A stretch of 64,000 bases of DNA from Paramesorhizobium deserti (GTDB taxonomy: Bacteria > Pseudomonadota > Alphaproteobacteria > Rhizobiales > Rhizobiaceae): positions 372,001 to 436,000 of the forward strand of contig NZ_LNTU01000012.1 in the NCBI RefSeq assembly GCF_001558695.1, read 5' to 3'. This document shows, one piece after another, positions 50,619 to 59,508 of this stretch. The position numbers and the translations under genes were made by a program. Under the pieces are notes generated by a model, which saw only the letters and a list, made by a program, of their open reading frames with translations, made no database searches and was not told the DNA's origin. The stretch's first letter is position 1. Each line of letters begins with the position of its first letter.

Positions 50619-50997
50619 AGGCGAAGCGCTGGTCGGTGGCAGGCGTACCCTCGAGTGCGGCGCCCTCTTTTCCGGGCTGCCACTGGACCACCTCTTCGAT
50701 CTTTCGCGCCAGCTCGAAATCCCTGTCCGTGATGCCCTTCGCATCATGCGACATCAAAATGACCTCGACCCAGGCATAGGACGCCTTTAAATCGGGGTGG
50801 TGCCAGGCGGCCTCCGCCAGATGGCCCACCGTATTGATGACCATCAGCGTCCCCTTCCAGCCATGCGTCTTGTATTTGCGGCGGATCCAGCCGTTCTCGT
50901 AACGCCAGTGCGGCAGTTCCTTCTGCAGCCGCGCAACGATCTCCTCCTCCGAATAGGTTTTTGCCTTGGGCTTCGTCTCGCTGCTCTGATCGGCCAT
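50599..50997 (-). CDS. Pterin-4a-carbinolamine dehydratase-like protein
   Basis: A 132-residue PCD/DCoH-fold protein. The core LPHWRYENGWIRRKYK and VINTVGHLAEAAWHHPDLKASYAWVEVILMSHDAKGITDRDFELARKIEEV includes the catalytic His pair HHP and the D/H residues of the family. In methylotroph clusters such genes sit with H4MPT genes, and a role in pterin handling is inferred. AGGAGG precedes ATG 50997. Co-directional with fhcB after 85 nt; divergent from RFAP synthase. Confidence 0.85.
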   Translation of the reverse strand: MADQSSETKPKAKTYSEEEIVARLQKELPHWRYENGWIRRKYKTHGWKGTLMVINTVGHLAEAAWHHPDLKASYAWVEVILMSHDAKGITDRDFELARKIEEVVQWQPGKEGAALEGTPATDQRFAYVKYDD

Positions 50998-51109
50998 CGC
51001 GGAAATCCTCCTGCAATTCTGTGCATCCGGCTTGCGTCCTGATCGAAAGACGATATCATAAGTCAGGGCCCGATTTCTGAAAAATGCGTTCAAACGTATA
51101 CGAGAACGA

Positions 51110-52072
51110 ATGTCGGACTCCGTCTCCATAAAAGTCCCTGCCCGTCTGCATCTTGGTTTTCTCGACATGCCGAGGAAGGATGGCGGCCGTTTCGGCAGCA
51201 TCGGCCTGCCGCTTGAAGATATTGCAACGGAACTGACGATTTCCCGCGCCCGCGAAACATCGGTCGAAGGCGAAGAACGCGACCGCGTCACCGATCACCT
51301 CATCCGGCTGTGCGAGCAGCTCGGCCTTCGGGGGCAGCATCGTATCGTCATCCACAGGACCATTCCGCGTCATGCGGGGCTCGGCTCGGGCACGCAGATC
51401 GCGCTGGCGGTCGCCGCGGCGCTGCGCACCCTGCACCGGCTGCCGCTCGACAGCCGCAACGACGCGCTGCTGCTCGGCCGCGGCACCCGATCGGGCATCG
51501 GCATCGCGGCCTTTGAAAAAGGCGGGCTGATCGTCGATGCCGGCCGGTTCCACCAGAGCCAGCCGCCGACGGTTATCACCCACATCCCCTTCCCCGAGGA
51601 TTGGCGCGTCATCCTCGTTCTCGACGAGAGGACGCAAGGCATTCACGGCGAGGCGGAGATCGAGGCCTTCCGTACCCTGCCCGCCTTTCCCGACGCCAGT
51701 TCCGCCGCGATCTGCCGGCAGGTGCTGATGGGGGTCATACCGGCGCTCATCGAACAGGATATCGCCGCCTTCGGCAAAGCTGTCGAGGCCGTGCAGACGG
51801 AAATCGGCGCCTATTTCTCCCCCGCCCAGGGCGGCGCCTTCACCAGCAAGGCGGTCGGCGCGACCCTGGCGAAACTCAAATCCGCCGGTGCGATCGGCAT
51901 CGGCCAGAGCTCATGGGGACCGACCGGCTTTGCCTTCGCACGGTCACAGGCCGAAGCGAGGCGGATCGTCGATGCGATCGGCGAGCCGGATGCGGTCTCC
52001 ATCCGGATCGTCCCCGGCAGGAACGGGGGAGCGGAGATCATCCGCAGCACCCTCGACCTCGTCTCGATGTAA
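51110..52072 (+). CDS. mptG: Beta-ribofuranosylaminobenzene 5'-phosphate synthase
   Basis: A 320-residue GHMP-kinase-fold enzyme that condenses 4-aminobenzoate with phosphoribosyl diphosphate, the first committed step of H4MPT synthesis. VKVPARLHLGFLDMPR-like N-terminus (IKVPARLHLGFLDMP), GLGSGTQIALAVAAALR as the nucleotide loop and GQSSWGPTGFAFA support this. The start has only GAGAA four bases away, and a palindromic stretch lies over it. First gene of the forward C1 operon with mtdB, ATP-grasp, mch. Confidence 0.9.
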   Translation: MSDSVSIKVPARLHLGFLDMPRKDGGRFGSIGLPLEDIATELTISRARETSVEGEERDRVTDHLIRLCEQLGLRGQHRIVIHRTIPRHAGLGSGTQIALAVAAALRTLHRLPLDSRNDALLLGRGTRSGIGIAAFEKGGLIVDAGRFHQSQPPTVITHIPFPEDWRVILVLDERTQGIHGEAEIEAFRTLPAFPDASSAAICRQVLMGVIPALIEQDIAAFGKAVEAVQTEIGAYFSPAQGGAFTSKAVGATLAKLKSAGAIGIGQSSWGPTGFAFARSQAEARRIVDAIGEPDAVSIRIVPGRNGGAEIIRSTLDLVSM

Positions 52073-52122
52073 ACGGCAACAGAACCGATGGGCGCCACAA
52101 CCATCGAAAGGAAGCGGAAGAC

Positions 52123-53019
52123 GTGACCCGCAAGACCATTCTCCACATGCTGACGCCCTTGCGGCAGATGAGCCCGTTCGACGTGAACATCGCGATCGAC
52201 GCCGGCTATGACGCGGTCGTCCCCTATACCGATGTCGGCCTGTCAGATGTCGGCAATCTCGTCCAGGATGCGATCTTCTCGCGCCCACCCGACGCCGGTG
52301 TAGCGACCGGGATTTTCCTCGCAGGCAAGGACGCCCCGACGGGGCTCGATATGCTCGACGCCGCGAAAAAGGCCATGGTGCCGCCGTTCGAAATCTCGGT
52401 CTTCGCCGATCCGGCGGGTTCCTTCACCACCGCCGCGGCGATGGTCGCCAAGGTGGAGAAGGCCCTTGCCAAGCACCATGAGCGGAGGCTTGCCGACGTT
52501 TCGGTGGCGATCTTCGGTGCGACGGGCGTCGTCGGCTATTGCACGGCGGTGATCGCGGCCAGCGAGGGCGCCGATGTGAAGATCGTCGGCCATGACGGGT
52601 TGCGCCGTGTCGAGGAGATCGCGGCGTCGATCAAGGATCGTTTCGGCGTGACGGTGACGCCGGTCGACGGATCGAGCGAGGAAAAGAAGAGCGAGATCGT
52701 CAAGGGCGCGAACGTGCTGCTGGCCGCAGCAAAAGCCGGCGTGCAGGTCATCTCCACGGCGCAGTTGCAGAATGCGCCCGATCTTCTGGTCGCAGCCGAT
52801 GTCAATGCCGTGCCACCCGCCGGCATCGAGGGGCTGAAGGTCAACGCCAATGGCGAGCAGCTCGACGGCACAAAAGCCATCGGCATCGGCCCGCTCTCCA
52901 TCGGTAATGTGAAATACAAGACGCAATCCGGCCTGTTCGTCCGCATGATCGAGGCGAAAAAGCCTGTTATCTTCGATTTTCGGGACGCCTTTACCCTTGC
53001 CCGCGACCTTGCAAAATAA
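52123..53019 (+). CDS. mtdB: NAD(P)-dependent methylene-H4MPT dehydrogenase
   Basis: A 298-residue Rossmann enzyme oxidising methylene-H4MPT to methenyl-H4MPT. The N-terminal ILHMLTPLRQMSPFDVNIAIDAGYDAVVPY and the cofactor motif AIFGATGVVGYCTAVIAASEGA are characteristic of MtdB; the overall length agrees. The start is GTG 52123 after AAAGGA; the upstream open frame belongs to mptG. It overlaps the ATP-grasp gene by 23 bases. Confidence 0.94.
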   Translation: MTRKTILHMLTPLRQMSPFDVNIAIDAGYDAVVPYTDVGLSDVGNLVQDAIFSRPPDAGVATGIFLAGKDAPTGLDMLDAAKKAMVPPFEISVFADPAGSFTTAAAMVAKVEKALAKHHERRLADVSVAIFGATGVVGYCTAVIAASEGADVKIVGHDGLRRVEEIAASIKDRFGVTVTPVDGSSEEKKSEIVKGANVLLAAAKAGVQVISTAQLQNAPDLLVAADVNAVPPAGIEGLKVNANGEQLDGTKAIGIGPLSIGNVKYKTQSGLFVRMIEAKKPVIFDFRDAFTLARDLAK

Positions 53020-54124
53020 TTCCCCGGTCCTGATCGCCGCGATCTCCGGCCGTTCGCTTGCCGCCGCTGCGTGCCGCGCGGGCTTCAGGCCATTTGTCGC
53101 CGACTTGTTCAACGACTCCGACACGCTGCGGCTTGCCGAACGCGCGATCAGACTGCCGGGCAACCTGCAGACGGGCATCGAGCCCGACGGGCTCGTGGAG
53201 CGGCTGGCAGCACTTGCCGACGGCGACGTTCCGCAGGCCGTGATCTATGGTTCGGGCTTCGAGCGGACGCCTGAGATGGTGGACGCGATCGCCCGGCACT
53301 TCTTCGTCGCCGGCAACAGCGCCCGGACCATGCGCGCCGTCAAGGATCCGGCGAGCCTTGCCGCTCTCTGCACTTCGCTCGGAATCCCGCACCCGGAAAT
53401 CCGTATGGACCGGCCTGAACGCCTCGATGGCTGGCTGATGAAGCTTGCCGGCGGCGCCGGCGGCTCGCATGTGACGCTTGCCGGCGCCGGCGCAGACAAG
53501 CCGGACCGTTATTTCCAACGTTTCGTTGAGGGGAGGAACATTTCCGCGCTCTTCATCGCCGACGGGAAGGAAGTACGTCTCATCGGCTTTAGCCGCCAGT
53601 GGTCGGCACCGTCGGAAACCTCCCCCTACCGTTATGGCGGCGCGGTGCGGCTTCTGCGCTACCATAAACGCAAGCGCGCCCAGATCGGCGCATGGCTGAC
53701 GATGCTGACGGCGCGGACCGGCCTTGTCGGGCTATGCTCGGCCGATTTCATCGACGGTCCGTCCGGCCTCTGGCTGATCGAGATAAACCCGCGCCCCGGC
53801 GCGACGCTGGATATCTTTGACAGCAAGGAAACGCCACTGCTACGCGAGCATCTCAACGCCGTGCGGGGCACCACCGTGAAGCGTCCTGCCTATGCCGGAT
53901 CGGTCGCCTCGGCGATCGCCTACACCTCCCATCCCATCCAGCTTTTCCCGCCAATTGAATGGCCCGATATGACGGCCGATCACCAGCCTCCAGGCTCCGT
54001 GCTTGATGCCGGTGATCCCGTCTGCACCGTCTTTGCCAGCGCCCGCTCGGCCGCATCAGCCGAACGGGCCGTCAAAAGCCGTATCAGGGCACTGGCAGCT
54101 CATTGGAAAGAAGGTTCCCCATGA
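52997..54124 (+). CDS. ATP-grasp ligase of the H4MPT island (ORF17-like)
   Basis: A 375-residue ATP-grasp protein. KLAGGAGGSHVTLAGAG is the nucleotide-binding loop, YFQRFVEGRNISALFIADG the central strand, and GLWLIEINPRPGATLDIF the metal-binding Asn/Glu site. Relatives in methylotroph clusters (COG2232, ORF17) are required for C1 growth through cofactor synthesis. The reaction is unknown; an amide-forming ligation of methylofuran or methanopterin is inferred. ATGA-overlap with mch. Confidence 0.88.
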   Translation: MPATLQNNSPVLIAAISGRSLAAAACRAGFRPFVADLFNDSDTLRLAERAIRLPGNLQTGIEPDGLVERLAALADGDVPQAVIYGSGFERTPEMVDAIARHFFVAGNSARTMRAVKDPASLAALCTSLGIPHPEIRMDRPERLDGWLMKLAGGAGGSHVTLAGAGADKPDRYFQRFVEGRNISALFIADGKEVRLIGFSRQWSAPSETSPYRYGGAVRLLRYHKRKRAQIGAWLTMLTARTGLVGLCSADFIDGPSGLWLIEINPRPGATLDIFDSKETPLLREHLNAVRGTTVKRPAYAGSVASAIAYTSHPIQLFPPIEWPDMTADHQPPGSVLDAGDPVCTVFASARSAASAERAVKSRIRALAAHWKEGSP

Positions 54125-55095
54125 GAACCGCAGAGATAACGAATGGACAGGCATTCCTGAACCGCAACGCTCAGCGTATCGTCGACGAGATGCTCGAGAA
54201 CGCCGAACGGCTCGGCGTCGCGCACAGCCGTGGCCGCATGGGGGAGCATCTGATCGATGCGGGGGCGAATGCACCAGGCGGCATCGATGCCGGCCTACGT
54301 GTCGTCGAGATCTGCATGGGCGGCCTCGGCACGGTTTCCGCGCAACTCGACCGGAGCGGCGGACGATGGCCGCTCGGCATCAACGTTCGCTCGTCGCAGC
54401 CCGTCCTTGCCTGTCTTGGCAGTCAATATGCCGGCTGGAACCTCTCTCATGGCAAATATTTCGCCATGGGCTCAGGGCCGGTCAGGGCGCTCGCCCGTAC
54501 CGAGCCGCTCTTCGAGGAAATCCCCTATCAGGAGCCGAATGCGCGATCGTCGGTGATCGTACTGGAAGCCGCCTCTCCGCCGCCGCCGGAGGTGGTGGAG
54601 AAGGTCTCGCGGGCGACGGGCCTGAGGGCCGAGGCGCTCACCTTCATCTATGCGCCGACGCAGAGCCTCACGGGCTCGGTGCAGATCGTCGGCCGCGTGC
54701 TGGAAGTGGCGCTGCACAAGGCGCATGATTTGAAATTCCCGCTCGATGCGATCGTCGACGGCGCCGGCTGTGCGCCGCTGCCCGCCCCCCACCCGGATTT
54801 CCTCAAGGCCATGGGCCGGACAAACGACGCCATCATCTATGGCGGACTGGTGCAGCTCTTCGTGCGCGGCCCGGCGAGCGATGCGCGCGCGCTTGCCGAA
54901 AAGCTCCCCAGTCGGACGTCACGCGATTACGGCCAGCCCTTCGCCGACATCTTCAAGGCATTCAAGGGCGATTTCTACGCCATCGACCCGCATCTCTTCA
55001 GCCCGGCCGAGGTGAGCGTCACGGCGGTCGAAAGCGGCGAGACTTTTCGCAGCGGCGGACCTGATCATGCAATGCTGGAGCAATCCCTTGGCTGA
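54121..55095 (+). CDS. mch: Methenyl-H4MPT cyclohydrolase
   Basis: A 324-residue cyclohydrolase forming 5-formyl-H4MPT from methenyl-H4MPT. GLRVVEICMGGLGTVSAQ, GSQYAGWNLSHGKYFAMGSGPVRAL and DAIVDGAGCAPLPAPHPDF are conserved. ATG 54121 overlaps the upstream stop and follows AAGG. The following ATP-grasp gene starts one base after its stop. Confidence 0.95.
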   Translation: MRTAEITNGQAFLNRNAQRIVDEMLENAERLGVAHSRGRMGEHLIDAGANAPGGIDAGLRVVEICMGGLGTVSAQLDRSGGRWPLGINVRSSQPVLACLGSQYAGWNLSHGKYFAMGSGPVRALARTEPLFEEIPYQEPNARSSVIVLEAASPPPPEVVEKVSRATGLRAEALTFIYAPTQSLTGSVQIVGRVLEVALHKAHDLKFPLDAIVDGAGCAPLPAPHPDFLKAMGRTNDAIIYGGLVQLFVRGPASDARALAEKLPSRTSRDYGQPFADIFKAFKGDFYAIDPHLFSPAEVSVTAVESGETFRSGGPDHAMLEQSLG

Positions 55096-55096
55096 A

Positions 55097-56011
55097 ATGA
55101 CTGATGTAATACTGATTTTGTCGGACCGGCCGGACGGCCAGGTGAAGCAGCTCTCCTCTTCCTTCCACAAGCTCGGCATCAAGACATTGTCGATGCATCT
55201 CGCCGATATCGGCTTCGATAGCCGGTATCCCTCGGGCATCGCCGTTCCCGGCCTCGAGGGCGCCCTGCCCGCAGCTGTCGTCGTGCGTTCCGTCTCGTCA
55301 GGCACGTTCGAGGCGATCACGCGCCGGCTCGGCATCCTGCACGCCTTCGCCCATCTCGGCATTCCGGTCTGGAATTCTGCCAAGGCCATCGAGCGCTGCG
55401 TTGATAAATCCACCACCACTTTCCTGCTGGCGCAGGCCGGCCTGCCGACGCCGGAAACATTCGCGGTGGAGAATTTGCAGAATGCGCGGGCGATCGTCGA
55501 ACGCGAGATCGGCAAGGGGTCGCTGGTGCTCAAGCCGCTGTTCGGATCGCAGGGGCGCGGCATCCGCCTGATCAACGGGCCGGAGGACCTGCCGGTGACG
55601 GAGGAAGTGGACGACGTCTATTATCTCCAGCGTTTCGTGGCACGCGCCGGCCCGCCCTTCCGCGACTATCGCGTCTTCACCTCGAACGGCGAGGTTCTGG
55701 GCCAAATGGCGCGCTGCGCCGACGGATGGATCACCAACATCGCCAAGGGCGCGAAAGCAGAAGCGGTCACCGGCCCGCTACAGGTAAAGCTCGAGGCGCT
55801 TGCGCTCGCCGCATCGAAAGCGATCGGCACCGATTTCGCCGGCATTGACATCATCCCCGCGGCGGACGGGGGGCTGCTTGTTCTCGAGGTCAACAGCATG
55901 CCAGCCTGGAGCGGGTTGCAATCGGTCGTGCCGGTGCGCGTCGCCGATTGCATTGCTGGAGCGCTTGCCGCCCGCGTTTTCCCGCATTTGGGCGAAAGAC
56001 CGGCGGCGTGA
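55097..56011 (+). CDS. RimK-like ATP-grasp ligase of the H4MPT island (ORF5-like)
   Basis: A 304-residue ATP-grasp ligase of the RimK type. LVLKPLFGSQGRGIRLINGP is the ATP-binding loop, YYLQRFVARAGPPFRDYRVFT the central strand and GGLLVLEVNSMPAWSGLQ the metal site. RimK ligases add glutamates to a C-terminus; methylofuran of methylotrophs has a polyglutamate tail, so a role there is a reasonable inference. ATG 55097 is chosen; a TTG at 55088 has a better-spaced GGAG. Confidence 0.85.
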   Translation: MTDVILILSDRPDGQVKQLSSSFHKLGIKTLSMHLADIGFDSRYPSGIAVPGLEGALPAAVVVRSVSSGTFEAITRRLGILHAFAHLGIPVWNSAKAIERCVDKSTTTFLLAQAGLPTPETFAVENLQNARAIVEREIGKGSLVLKPLFGSQGRGIRLINGPEDLPVTEEVDDVYYLQRFVARAGPPFRDYRVFTSNGEVLGQMARCADGWITNIAKGAKAEAVTGPLQVKLEALALAASKAIGTDFAGIDIIPAADGGLLVLEVNSMPAWSGLQSVVPVRVADCIAGALAARVFPHLGERPAA

Positions 56012-56874
56012 CACTGACACGCGACCAGATCAGAGAGGCTTATATCGCGGCCTGCCTTGGAGAAATCCAGGCGCTGAAGCCCGGCAATGTGCACCGCTTC
56101 GCCGACGGCCACCGCATGACGGCGACGCAGTTCCTCGACAGCGCGGCAATTTCCGCCGGCCCGCTGACCGATCCCGCCTTGCGCGTCGGACGACGGATCC
56201 GCGACGCGGTTGCGGCAACGCGCGCGCATATCGGCACCAACACCAATCTCGGCATCCTGCTTCTCTCAGCGCCGCTCGCCAGGGCGGCAGAATATCCTAG
56301 CCCCGATCTCCGCCTCGATACGTCACGGGTGCTCGACGGGCTCGACCACGACGACGCGCGTGACGTCTTCGCGGCCATCATGCTGGCGCAGCCCGGTGGG
56401 CTTGGCTCCGCGGAAAAGCACGACGTTTCGCAAGAGCCGCAGGTCGGACTCAAAGAAGCCATGCAGGAGGCGGCGCATCGCGACATGATCGCCCGGCAAT
56501 ATGTCACCGGCTTCGCCGATATCTTCGACACGGGGCTTTCGGCCCATGCGGCGGCGCTTGCACGCGGTGAAGATGGCATGTGGCCTATTGTCTTCGTCTA
56601 TCTCGATTTCCTCTCTCGCTTTCCCGACAGCCATGTGGTGCGCAAGCATGGCACAGCGATTGCTGAAAATGTGCGGGCCGAGGCGGAGGCGATACGGGCA
56701 CGTGTTCTGGACATGGAGGACGGCACGGAGCGGGAAAAACGGCTGCTGTCCTTCGACACGCGGCTGAAGGCTGATGGCATCAACCCCGGAACCTCCGCCG
56801 ACCTGACGGTAGCAACGCTTTTTGCAAAGAACATCATCAACTTGGTCTTGCATAATCGCGAGGTAAGTGGTTGA
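56008..56874 (+). CDS. Triphosphoribosyl-dephospho-CoA synthase-like protein (ORF7-like)
   Basis: A 288-residue protein of the CitG/MdcB family. GEIQALKPGNVHRFADGHRMTATQFL, HIGTNTNLGILLLSAPLA, and CitG-like GLSAHAAALARGEDGMW and GTSADLTVATLF motifs are present. In methylotroph H4MPT clusters the homologue (ORF7) is conserved; the reaction is unknown and a phosphoribosyl transfer in cofactor synthesis is inferred. GTG 56008 overlaps the upstream stop (GTGA). Confidence 0.85.
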   Translation: MTLTRDQIREAYIAACLGEIQALKPGNVHRFADGHRMTATQFLDSAAISAGPLTDPALRVGRRIRDAVAATRAHIGTNTNLGILLLSAPLARAAEYPSPDLRLDTSRVLDGLDHDDARDVFAAIMLAQPGGLGSAEKHDVSQEPQVGLKEAMQEAAHRDMIARQYVTGFADIFDTGLSAHAAALARGEDGMWPIVFVYLDFLSRFPDSHVVRKHGTAIAENVRAEAEAIRARVLDMEDGTEREKRLLSFDTRLKADGINPGTSADLTVATLFAKNIINLVLHNREVSG

Positions 56875-57035
56875 ATTTTGGTCGGCGGGAATTTTCTTCC
56901 GCTGCTATCTGGCCAACCGACCCGCCTCAAGGGTGCTGTGAACAAGGATAGCTGTCCATCGAGGACCCGAGTCTCTCGACGACGGCATCTTTGGACAAAT
57001 GCATTTTTGGAAACGGTTTAGGGAGGAATTAGGCT

Positions 57036-57542
57036 GTGGCGAAAATCACTAAGGTAATGGTTGGCGAGTCTCTGATCGGTGACGGCAATGAAGTTGCCCA
57101 TATCGATCTTCTCATCGGACCACGCGGCAGCGCCGTGGAATCCGCTTTCTGCAATGCTTTGACCAACAACAAGGATGGGTTCACTTCCCTCCTCGCGGTT
57201 ATCGCGCCCAATCTGCCCTGCAAGCCGAACACGGTGATGTTCAACAAGGTCACCATCAAGGGCGCCAAGCAGGCGGTCCAGATGTTCGGCCCCGCCCAGC
57301 ACGGAGTTGCGAAAGCGGTGCAGGACAGCGTTGCCGAGGGCATCATCCCCGCGGACGAGGCCGACGATCTCTTCATCTGCGTCGGCGTCTTCATCCACTG
57401 GGAAGCCGAGGACGACGCCAAGATCCAGGATTTCAACTATCGCGCGACGAAGGAAGCGATCGAGCGTGCGGTGACGGGCAAGCCGACCGCCGCCGAGGCA
57501 ACCGCCCAGCGCGACACGGTCAAGCATCCGTTCGGAGCCTAG
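57036..57542 (+). CDS. fae: Formaldehyde-activating enzyme
   Basis: A 168-residue enzyme that speeds condensation of formaldehyde with H4MPT to methylene-H4MPT. The catalytic His22 lies in [19 protein letters not shown], and [38 protein letters not shown] and the C-terminal IFIHWEA-like segment ([20 protein letters not shown]) are typical of Fae. GTG 57036 has a perfect GGGAGG. It has its own 160-nt upstream gap. Confidence 0.97.
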   Translation: MAKITKVMVGESLIGDGNEVAHIDLLIGPRGSAVESAFCNALTNNKDGFTSLLAVIAPNLPCKPNTVMFNKVTIKGAKQAVQMFGPAQHGVAKAVQDSVAEGIIPADEADDLFICVGVFIHWEAEDDAKIQDFNYRATKEAIERAVTGKPTAAEATAQRDTVKHPFGA

Positions 57543-57636
57543 ACAAGAGACAACCCCGCACAGAGCACGCCCTCTGTGAAATCGGATGGCCTGATGCGCC
57601 GGTTGGCCAAACTCCTGGGCTTTCAACGATAATGAG

Positions 57637-57662
57637 AAAAGGAGGGAGAAATCCCTCCTTTT
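57637..57662 (+). terminator. fae: Terminator after fae
   Basis: AAAAGGAGGGA (57637-57647) and TCCCTCCTTTT (57652-57662) pair perfectly around GAAA; 94 nt after fae. Confidence 0.85.
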
Positions 57663-57812
57663 GGTATTAGCATAGGCCGAGCCGGGATTTTCTCCTTCGT
57701 CGGCCCACTCCATCTCACCCTCCACTTGGCCGGCAGGCAGCTAACCAACGAAAGCGGCTCACTTGATTAAGTCCGCGACTGCCGCAGAAACCTATGGAAT
57801 TCATCGCTTTTC

Positions 57813-58703
57813 ATGCACCTATTTGATGTCGCCATTGCCGCCTTTGCTTTTTCACTGTTCGCATCAGGGGCTGCCGAAGCCAAGCGCGTCAAGTGGAGTG
57901 ACTGCGATCCCGGCGGTATCCAGTCCCTCTCCGTGCCGGATCCGGTTTCGGGGCGGTCTTATAACGTCGAGATAAGCCTGCCGTCCGGCTACGACCACGA
58001 TGCATCGACACGTTATCCCATAATATATCTGGCTGATGGCGATCGCGGGACACGGCCTGTCGCCTGTCAGATCAGGGAGCTTTATGAAAAGGGAACTCTC
58101 GCGGAGGAACCCGTCCTGGTAGGCTTGTCATACGCGAAAGGCGAGAACTTGGACGTGAGCCGCAAGCGCGACTACACCCCCGTTCCTCGCAAACCCGGCG
58201 ACACCGCCTATGGCGGAGCTGAGGCCTATCAGCGCTATCTTCGTCGAACCGTGATTCCCTTTGTCGAAAGCCGCTATCGCGCCAATCCCGATCGGCGCAT
58301 CTATTTGGGGCATTCCTATGGGGGGCTTCTGGGCGCGCGCATCCTGCTAACCGAACCCGACCTCTTCCACACCTACATACTTGGCAGCCCATCCATCTGG
58401 TTTGCGAACCACGCCATTCTACGGTTCGAGGCCGACTATGCCAAAGCCAACAGAGACTTGAAGGCGGACGTCCTGCTCTTTGTCGGTGGAGACGAAGTCA
58501 GTCGCTACGACCCTGGTCGTGGTGGTAATACCCAAGATATGGTTGGCGATATGAGGGCGTTCGAGTCACGGCTTCAGCAGCGTGGCTACCAAAGCCTGAC
58601 GATCAACTCTCTGGTCGTGCCGGGCAAAAACCACCGCAAAGTCTTTCCCCCCGGCTTAACCTGGGCCATCACCGCCGTGCTCGGTAGGGCGACGCCACGA
58701 TAG
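57813..58703 (+). CDS. Secreted alpha/beta hydrolase (esterase family)
   Basis: A 296-residue protein with a signal peptide (residues 1-22, AEA cleavage) and a full esterase-D-like alpha/beta hydrolase: VEISLPSGYDHDASTRYPIIYLADGDRG, the nucleophile GHSYGGLLGARILL, acid in LLFVGGDE, and His in VVPGKNHRKVFPPG. Such proteins hydrolyse siderophores, esters or formyl-glutathione-like thioesters; here export points to a periplasmic ester. It interrupts the C1 island and is not a usual member. Weak Shine-Dalgarno near the start. Confidence 0.8.
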   Translation: MHLFDVAIAAFAFSLFASGAAEAKRVKWSDCDPGGIQSLSVPDPVSGRSYNVEISLPSGYDHDASTRYPIIYLADGDRGTRPVACQIRELYEKGTLAEEPVLVGLSYAKGENLDVSRKRDYTPVPRKPGDTAYGGAEAYQRYLRRTVIPFVESRYRANPDRRIYLGHSYGGLLGARILLTEPDLFHTYILGSPSIWFANHAILRFEADYAKANRDLKADVLLFVGGDEVSRYDPGRGGNTQDMVGDMRAFESRLQQRGYQSLTINSLVVPGKNHRKVFPPGLTWAITAVLGRATPR

Positions 58704-58730
58704 GCTCTGTTCGCCGAGAACATGTCAACC

Positions 58731-59486
58731 TTACGGACGAATGTCGTTGGCCAAAGCCTTAGCGTCGGATTCCGCCTCTCCCGCAAATGACCCTATGAAA
58801 TCCGCGACCGTCTCCGGCGTGAGCGTGCCGTCATGCAGTGCGGTCGCCACCAGCGCGCCGGCTATGCCCATCTCCTCGAGCCGCTCCAGATCGCGGTCGT
58901 GGCGGACACCGCCTGCGGCGATGACCGCGCGGTTCCCTGCACGCTTTTTGATCGCCTCCAGCCGTTCGAAATCGGGCCCCGCCCCTGCCCCGACCCTTGC
59001 GAGCGTCATGACGATCACGCGTGAAGGCCACAGCGTCTCATCGGCGAGAATGGCGGATGGCCCCAGAAAATCATCGCCGCGAAAATCCAGCGACAAGGCG
59101 AGTTGCGGGTGCTCGTGAAACGCCTGCAGCATCGCCGTATCGGATTGGGATTCGGAGCCAAGCACCGGCACGACGCCTTCCAGGGCGAGCGCTGCTTCGA
59201 GATCGCCCTTTCGGCAGAACCCGGCATCGAGCCATACGGAGGATCGTGCGAGCAAGGGCGTCAAATGATTGAAGTCGCCGGTGCCTTCCGTCCGTCCCTC
59301 GATCCGGTCGAGATCGGCTACATAGAAGGCGGGGAACGGAAAAATCCTCTCCAATCCGGCTGCGATATCGCCGATTTCAGCCGTTGGGCTGAGCGGCGTT
59401 TCGATCGGTCGGTAGCTGTCGCGTTCGCCCTTGCGGGCACGCACGATAAGTCCGCCTTTGATGTCGAGAACGGGAATGATAAGCAC
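58731..59486 (-). CDS. HisA-like TIM-barrel protein of the H4MPT island
   Basis: A 251-residue half-barrel-repeat TIM protein. MLIIPVLDIKGGLIVRA carries the HisA-type Asp8, and ALSLDFRGDDF the second Asp134; phosphate-binding VIAAGGVRHDRDLERL and ALVATALHDGTLT follow. Homologues (COG1411) accompany H4MPT genes and are not in histidine operons. A sugar-phosphate rearrangement in methanopterin or methylofuran synthesis is inferred. Divergent from the kinase-like gene by 22 bases. Confidence 0.85.
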   Translation of the reverse strand: MLIIPVLDIKGGLIVRARKGERDSYRPIETPLSPTAEIGDIAAGLERIFPFPAFYVADLDRIEGRTEGTGDFNHLTPLLARSSVWLDAGFCRKGDLEAALALEGVVPVLGSESQSDTAMLQAFHEHPQLALSLDFRGDDFLGPSAILADETLWPSRVIVMTLARVGAGAGPDFERLEAIKKRAGNRAVIAAGGVRHDRDLERLEEMGIAGALVATALHDGTLTPETVADFIGSFAGEAESDAKALANDIRP

Positions 59487-59508
59487 TTAGAAAAACCGAG
59501 GTTTGAGG

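Noticed and set aside
51601-52122. N-terminal extension of mtdB
   Set aside because: It is the mptG coding sequence in another frame; GTG 52123 fits MtdB length.
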